Source: Setaria digitata (taxonomy: Eukaryota > Nematoda > Chromadorea > Rhabditida > Setariidae). From it: a stretch of DNA of 11,812 nt. The notes under the pieces are model-generated. The model ran no database searches. It saw only the letters and a list, made by a program, of their open reading frames with translations, and was not told the origin of the DNA. Below, in pieces: positions 6,584 to 11,812 of this stretch. The translations under genes were made by a program, and so were the position numbers. How positions within the stretch are numbered: the first letter of the stretch is position 1; each line of letters opens with the position of its first letter. Where the stretch lies: the NCBI GenBank assembly GCA_003640385.1, contig RCAB01000941.1:1-11812 (forward strand), in the 5' to 3' direction.

Positions 6584-8973
6584 TTAGTCAGTCTTGCATT
6601 CCGTATTCTGGAAACGTGTAATCTGTTCCAGTACCATTGGCAACGGTGCACCACTTAGATACAACACCATCTTCATGACATAAAGTTGTAGGCGAACTGG
6701 AAGAAGCGAATACGGATAGTATCTGCAAAGGACTGACAATGAAAACAGTTACTCGACCATGTTAAATGCTTATTTCAATTGCTATTACCTTGGATCCAAG
6801 CAGTATTTTTCTTTTTTCAAATACAGGGCTTAAGCTTACAAAATTAATGAATCCCAGCCGATTCGATACAAAATCTTCGGGCGTTTCGCAACGATAGCTT
6901 CGTAGTAAGCATCGATAACCCATGTAACATCTTTTTCAGTGGTCTTTGCATTCAGTTCTTTTACATAAGTTTTTGCTGAAACTATTTAACTGCACAGATT
7001 ATAATGGCGGCAAATCATTTGGCCGGTTAATGGACAATTTCCGCCTTTTTTCTCATCTATGTTTGAGGCAGTGCTTAAAATCGTAATGAAATACCTTTAT
7101 CCTTAAAATCTTTTCCATATTCATCACACATTTCTTTTGGAGCCCGATGCCACACCGTATCTATCATGTTAAATATTCTTTCATTTCTCGACATTTCGGT
7201 TTTAAATCGTCCCGGAAGAATCTCTATCACATCTGCACCGTATGGATGCAATTCATGTCTTTAATTCACTTTTTAAATATTTCAAACAACTGCGAACTTA
7301 AAATTTTTAAACGAACTTAAACACGAGCAAATAAGTGAAGCAATAAATTCATACCTTATAACAGTAGCATAGGCATGAAGTGCATTCTTTGAGGAACTAT
7401 AAGGACCATGGCCTGGTGCATCAAATAGTATGTAAGCACTAATGCACATCACTATTCTTCCTCTAAGAAAGTAAGAACAAATCAAGATCTAATATTGAAG
7501 TTGAATTAATGCAAAATTTTCGAAAGTGAGTGATAGACAATAAAAACATTAAAATGACTCAGTTCTTCAATAAGCATATTACCCAATTAATTAGAGGCAT
7601 TTGTATCATCTCAAATACTGATAAAATAGAGCGAAGATTAACGTTATAGGAGCTAGCTGAAAAAAAAGAGCATTTCTCAGTCTCTAGTTAGTGATTTAAT
7701 TAAGCAAATTACTGCGAATTTAACACTCGTTCTTGAATTGTCGATTAAGCTAAAGGTGAATGATTGATTAATTGCTAAAACCTGAATTTCTTGATAAGAT
7801 CTCGAAATGTGCGTGTTACTCGTAGTGCGCCTAGCATATTCACATCCCATACTTCTTTGTAATCATTCAAGACTAGAAAATCATCGTAAAAAACGTTTCC
7901 ACTTATACCGGCATTATTGATTAAGGCGTGGAAAACTGAAAATTTTTATTTGCAAGAAGCACATATTTTTATATTTAAATTTTATCCAAAAATAATCCAT
8001 CTCTTTTGATGTAAACATCATCCGCTGCTGCATTATTTGAATGATGAGCGAAAAACGTTGACACTGTCGTTGACACTTGACACTATCTTCGTGAGTTTTT
8101 TTGAATTTTATTTCTCAGCTCACCAAATTTTATTTCGGTAAAATTTTGTGATCAAAATATCGATCAGCGAAATAGAAAACAGGCAGTTGCTTAGTTCCAA
8201 TGATCACTTTGATTTCTGGCGAGAAATGGAGAATCAAAAAGTATCAGTACAAAAGTCATTCTTAATAATAATGATAAGGATGCAAACCGAGATTCTTTTC
8301 CTGCAAAACACTGTCAACAAACTTTCTTGATTTTTGAACACTATCATCGTCGGTTACATTCATGTGGATTGCATATAGTCGACCTTGACTGATTGAGCTG
8401 TAGCTTCTTTCCAGTTCTTCTATATTCTGCAGACAAGTCCGGCTGGTAACAAAACAAATCGTATGATCAAAAATGGCTCTAACTGGTGCTTGAAACAGAT
8501 TTTCAAAACTTAGTTTACGAGTTTTATTCGTCCTTTCGAAAAAGATGCTTATTGGCTACGTGTTTCAGTAATTGATATTAAAAATTTACATTTGATAACA
8601 TAAAAAACAAGTGAATACGATTAATATTTCATACTGTTTAGAAGCTTACGCTTTCAAATTCACATCCTGCAAAAACAGTTAATCCATTTTGGAGACACCG
8701 TTCTACCAGTCCTCTTCCGAATCCTGGAAAAATCCTTTCCTTTTTCATGACTTTCATTTAAAACTTTGATAAAACCAATTATAAATCATCACTGACTTTC
8801 AAGGAACAACATTTTAAATTAGGATAAAATTTTTGCTGAATCTTACCGCTCCCACATCCAGTAATTAACACAGCCTTTTTATCAAGGTCTTTAATTGTCA
8901 ATTTACGGCCAACTATGCCGTAAATTACATATAGGAACATTACAGTCAGAAATAGTATTGCCAAAACAAACAT
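6584..8973 (-). CDS. SDR copy C, intact membrane-anchored dehydrogenase/reductase
   Basis: Eight exons on the minus strand: 8973-8847, 8723-8650, 8426-8288, 7935-7782, 7462-7355, 7258-7095, 6975-6840, 6722-6584, giving 346 residues with stop TAA at 6586-6584. Seen in order: hydrophobic anchor (about 2-22), GRK, cofactor motif TGCGSGFG (38-45), VFAGC (59-63), NVTDDD, NNAG (120-123), Asn146 in VNMLG, Ser173, Tyr186 and Lys190 (YSSSK), EILPGRF, TWVIDAYYEAI, and a hydrophobic C-terminal stretch ending in a polar tail. All four catalytic residues of a classical SDR are present. All introns begin GT and end AG. SDR9C-like by motif memory (retinol, steroid or 3-hydroxybutyrate dehydrogenases); the reaction is NAD(P)-dependent alcohol/carbonyl interconversion, substrate unknown. 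The start is chosen at 8973, after the acceptor; an in-frame ATG at 9003 lies upstream of it. No AATAAA was seen on this strand within 6360-6583. Confidence 0.9.
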
Positions 8974-8997
8974 ATTTCTTCTGCACTGCAAAAAATT
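8974..8997 (-). promoter_or_regulatory. Probable spliced-leader trans-splice acceptor of copy C
   Basis: Minus strand reads TTTTTTGCAG (AG at 8987-8986), then TGCAG (AG at 8982-8981), then AAGAAAT and the ATG at 8973. Either AG is usable, leaving a leader of 12 or 7 bases. It is the best of the three acceptors in the window by match to the T-rich CAG consensus. Confidence 0.6.
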
Positions 8998-9430
8998 ATT
9001 CAAATTAATTTGTAAAATTCCGAAACATAAATATAACTGAGGTAGAATGTATGCATATTTATTAATGGAAAGCGATTAATAATAATTGAACTTTTCAAAT
9101 AATCTACTAAAAATAGAATAATGCCGATTGAAAAAAAACTTTGGCATATTTCTTGAGTTTTATTTCAGCACGAACTCCAGATTTCTGCTGCCATCAAAAA
9201 GTTGGCAGTTATTACGAAGAAACTAATTAAATGGAAATAGATACAAAGTACATTGAAAATCAGAAGATCGAAGAATGCGCAAGTAAATTGGTGTGATTAA
9301 ATATGGAGGAGTGATGCCAAATATAAAGAATGAGCTAAGCATTAGAATAAAAAAGAGACTTCCAGTTTTCCGTTCTGCCATTACTCCTCTTGAAGTTTTT
9401 TCCCAAAGTATTTATTCATAAAACAGCAAA
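8998..9430 (-). repeat. 5' flank of copy C, shared with copy A
   Basis: Read on the minus strand, this aligns with 2850-3299 before copy A. The strongest block is 9299-9400, which contains CACTCCTCCATATTTAATC and, farther upstream, CTTCAAGAGGAGTAATGG. The shared flank shows that the duplication which made A and C included upstream DNA, so promoter elements were probably carried along. Confidence 0.6.
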
Positions 9431-10641
9431 AGTACAGTCAAAATGTAAAAATTTTTCTTTTTATCATTAATGTTCAGTAATTCATTTATCCCACTGTAAC
9501 GCGTACAACCGATTTTAACTGGTTAGGTTAGCTTTTAGTTTCATATACTCTGCAAGCTTACAAGGCTCATAACGAGGCACTTTTTGTGAACTTATTAAAT
9601 GATTTTAATTGACAATAAATCATAAATTTGCTATTTTATAATTCTCCACTTCTTTTGATAATTCTCTTAAACTAGCCTGAAATTACAATAAACATGACCC
9701 GTAAATTTTGGAACACTTAAGAATGTATAATATCAAGTATGATTCTGAAAAACAAAAGAAAAAAAACTTGTCAATCTCTTTCTTCTACTTCATCAATCCT
9801 TTGTCCTTCTCAAATCCTGAAAACCTAAAATCTCTTGTGATTTTAAATTTGACAACTCTCTTGTGTTTCATTTCCAACCAAAAGTTGTATAAAATCTTTT
9901 CAAAATTTACAGCTATAGTTCCGAAATATTTTTTTATAACTGAAATATAAAGTGTATATTTACTCTTACATTTATTGCTCTGTTATTTCAATTTGCTAAA
10001 TTTTCATTTTATGGTCCAAGAGGTTATAAGAACCACAAAACAGCAATGTTTTAAATAATACCATCAGGAGGACTAGATGCCTTAGGTATCATAACAAATA
10101 GTTGAACTTTTTTATAAATTTAAATTCATTTAAACAAAGAAGGCACTTTCTAAAAAACATTAATAGATGAATAATAAAATATTGAAATGAGATGAGTTTA
10201 TAAGTTGCCAGGTTAGTGCATTTTTTTCAGTTTCGGATTACTGCCCTTCTCTGAAAATTAGCAGTCATATCACTGCACTGTCTTTTTCCTTCCGTTTATA
10301 TTTCAATTTCACTATAGGTGCTGAAATTTTCACCCCCCAATTTCTATCGACTTTTGTCAATGAATTTTTAACGGATAGAAGTTCAAAATTTTTTGTTATT
10401 TTAAACTGTCTTTATGATTGGTTGTACTTTTAAATCGTCCTTAATTTTTCTGCATCTTAATGTGAAAAAAAAAGAAAAAACAGGAATGCATTTAAAGTAG
10501 ATGTAAAACTCCAAAAAAGGGAGAGAAAAATCATTCAATATTACAAATAAATTGAAACAATTCGTTGCAAAACAGAGGGAAAGATGTTTTTACTGAACAT
10601 TATACCACTAATAATGTTATTGGAAATCCTAATAACCTTAT
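9431..10641. other. Gene-poor AT-rich intergenic region
   Basis: No exon of the SDR family and no other protein or RNA gene was recognised on either strand. ORFs are short and of low complexity, rich in Lys, Phe, Ile and Asn. Upstream control elements of copy C beyond the shared flank may lie in the left part. Confidence 0.5.
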
Positions 10642-10759
10642 TATATATCAGTCATGATAAGAATTATTGGGTGATGTCAAATACTGGATATGGAAATGAT
10701 AAAAGTTGCATTTTCATTACGGAAATGATTTGAAAAATTGATCGGTATTTTTAAAAAAA
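10642..10759. repeat. First copy of an exact 118-base direct duplication
   Basis: Identical base for base to 10761-10878 (starts TATATATCAGTC, ends TTTTTAAAAAAA), separated only by a single N. Exact identity abutting a gap mark points to an unmerged contig overlap. Confidence 0.95.
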
Positions 10760-10760
10760 N
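10760..10760. other. Single ambiguous base (N) marking a likely assembly join
   Basis: The only N in the window, placed exactly between two identical 118-base segments. The true distance across this point is uncertain. Confidence 0.9.
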
Positions 10761-10878
10761 TATATATCAGTCATGATAAGAATTATTGGGTGATGTCAAA
10801 TACTGGATATGGAAATGATAAAAGTTGCATTTTCATTACGGAAATGATTTGAAAAATTGATCGGTATTTTTAAAAAAA
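10761..10878. repeat. Second copy of the exact 118-base direct duplication
   Basis: Same sequence as 10642-10759 with no differences seen. After it the sequence continues GGTCTATAAATTAG. Most likely the start of a second contig that overlaps the end of the first. Confidence 0.95.
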
Positions 10879-11746
10879 GGTCTATAAATTAGTGATTTTT
10901 ATCATTTATATTTAAGTGTGAAATTGATATTTATGTCAGTACAGCTTATTAAATATTGATATATTTATGATTTTTCTACAATGCTATGTATTGATATTTA
11001 AATTACCATGCATTTTACCAAGTATTTATTTTGCTGTTCGTCGAAATGAAATGGTGTTTTCAAAATTGACAAACAGTTTCGGCCTAGCCATAAAAGTGAA
11101 AGGTCCTAAAAAAATTAGAAGTTGTTAAACCATTACTGATCGTTTTCTTGTAATAGCTTATCTGACTTTTTAAACTAATTCAAGAAAGAATAATGAATTT
11201 GCGAAATAACAAAGAGTATACATGCTTAATTACTGATTAAAAATATTGAATTATTTTATAAAATATTTACCACATTAGAAGTTTTCCGAAATTCAGAACT
11301 AAAGAAACAAACTTTTGGTTGAACTATCACCTCAAGATAACTCCCGCATAATGATGCATTGTTCGAAGTCTGTTTGATTGATCTACTACGGGTACCATTG
11401 CACTCATTCTTTGATTGCCACTGATCTGATGATAGAAAAAAAATAAACCAATTTTTTTTTAAAATTCATTTATTCTAGTTTCTTCGCTCACATATTGCTA
11501 GAGCTAAAATATTTTTCGAAGTTATTTCCTTTATCCTTCCAGCTTTTCCCTTGCATTTCCTCTCCTCTCTCACTCCCTTCATTCCTTTTTTTTTTCCAAC
11601 ACGTTTACTACTTCCATCTGCAGTAAATTGAAAATGCAGTAAGTCCGAAAGTATTTCTTACATCTCTGTCTCTTTCGATTTTCATTTTCATTTCCACTGT
11701 TCTTCCTAATTTTTGCAACCTGAAAGGTGCTTTTGCTATATCCAGG
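10879..11746. other. Intergenic region up to the right-edge repeat
   Basis: AT-rich with no recognised gene. A pyrimidine-rich stretch (CT runs) lies at about 11520-11600. The short minus-strand ORF across 11579-11773 runs through the duplicated edge segment and is polar and low-complexity, so it is not called. Homology to the flank of copy C begins abruptly at about 11747. Confidence 0.5.
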
Positions 11747-11812
11747 GATGAAATCTGTGTGAGATGAATGCAAAAGCTTAATTCATCAATATTATATGTA
11801 TGAAAAATTAAA
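11747..11812 (-). repeat. Start of a further duplicated unit: 3' flank of a probable copy E
   Basis: Matches 6416-6481 in the same orientation, with an offset of 5331 bases. Because 6416-6481 lies just after the 3' end of minus-strand copy C, the DNA right of the window is expected to carry another minus-strand SDR gene whose stop codon would lie about 100 bases past the edge. That gene is inferred and not seen. Confidence 0.7.

Noticed and set aside
6424..6654. 76-residue minus-strand ORF starting at 6654
   Set aside because: Overlaps exon 8 and the 3' flank of copy C in another frame; a shadow ORF.
9525..9535. GGTTAGGTTAGC resembling nematode telomere repeat TTAGGC
   Set aside because: At most two imperfect units with no array; chance.
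9708..9950. 80-residue plus-strand ORF
   Set aside because: No recognisable family, no splice signals or homologous partner in the window; composition as expected by chance.
11579..11773. 64-residue minus-strand ORF at the right edge
   Set aside because: Runs from the duplicated 3' flank into a pyrimidine-rich tract; the first part is translated non-coding repeat.

Overview
This is AT-rich nuclear DNA of an animal, most likely a nematode. The genes are split into eight small exons by introns of about 65-350 bases with nematode-style acceptors (runs of T, then CAG or TAG). Each of the three readable start codons sits 7-13 bases after a TGCAG-type acceptor with no coding exon upstream, as expected for spliced-leader trans-splicing. 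The base composition and intron sizes would fit a filarial or other spirurid worm, but the species is a guess. No bacterial, viral or transposon gene was recognised.

The window is part of a local gene family cluster. All recognisable genes are paralogues of one membrane-anchored short-chain dehydrogenase/reductase (SDR), closest by motif memory to the SDR9C branch (retinol / 17-beta-hydroxysteroid dehydrogenases and 3-hydroxybutyrate dehydrogenase BDH1). From left to right: copy B (minus strand, exons 1 and 2 only, running off the left edge); a decayed copy, psi-D (plus strand, clear from about 1410 to 2400, with weaker traces from about 480); copy A (plus, 3323-5641, eight exons, 333 residues); copy C (minus, 8973-6584, eight exons, 346 residues). 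A and C are convergent. The last 66 bases of the window repeat part of the 3' flank of C in the same orientation, so a further minus-strand copy probably begins just beyond the right edge.

Copies A and C have exons 1 to 7 of identical length and phase (127, 74, 139, 154, 108, 164, 136 bases), and they share about 450 bases of 5' flank. C looks intact: TGxxxGxG, NNAG, and the Asn-Ser-Tyr-Lys catalytic set. A differs in three ways: the intron 1 donor reads AT instead of GT, the catalytic Ser is Thr, and a TGA ends the protein 13 codons before the stop used by C. A may be decaying or changing function.

The rest is AT-rich intergenic and intronic DNA. Around 10642-10878 an exact 118-base duplication flanks a single N, which looks like an assembly join and not biology. 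I found no CRISPR array, mobile element, tRNA, rRNA or unknown multi-gene system. The most useful observations are the cluster's birth-and-death structure and the unusual state of copy A.
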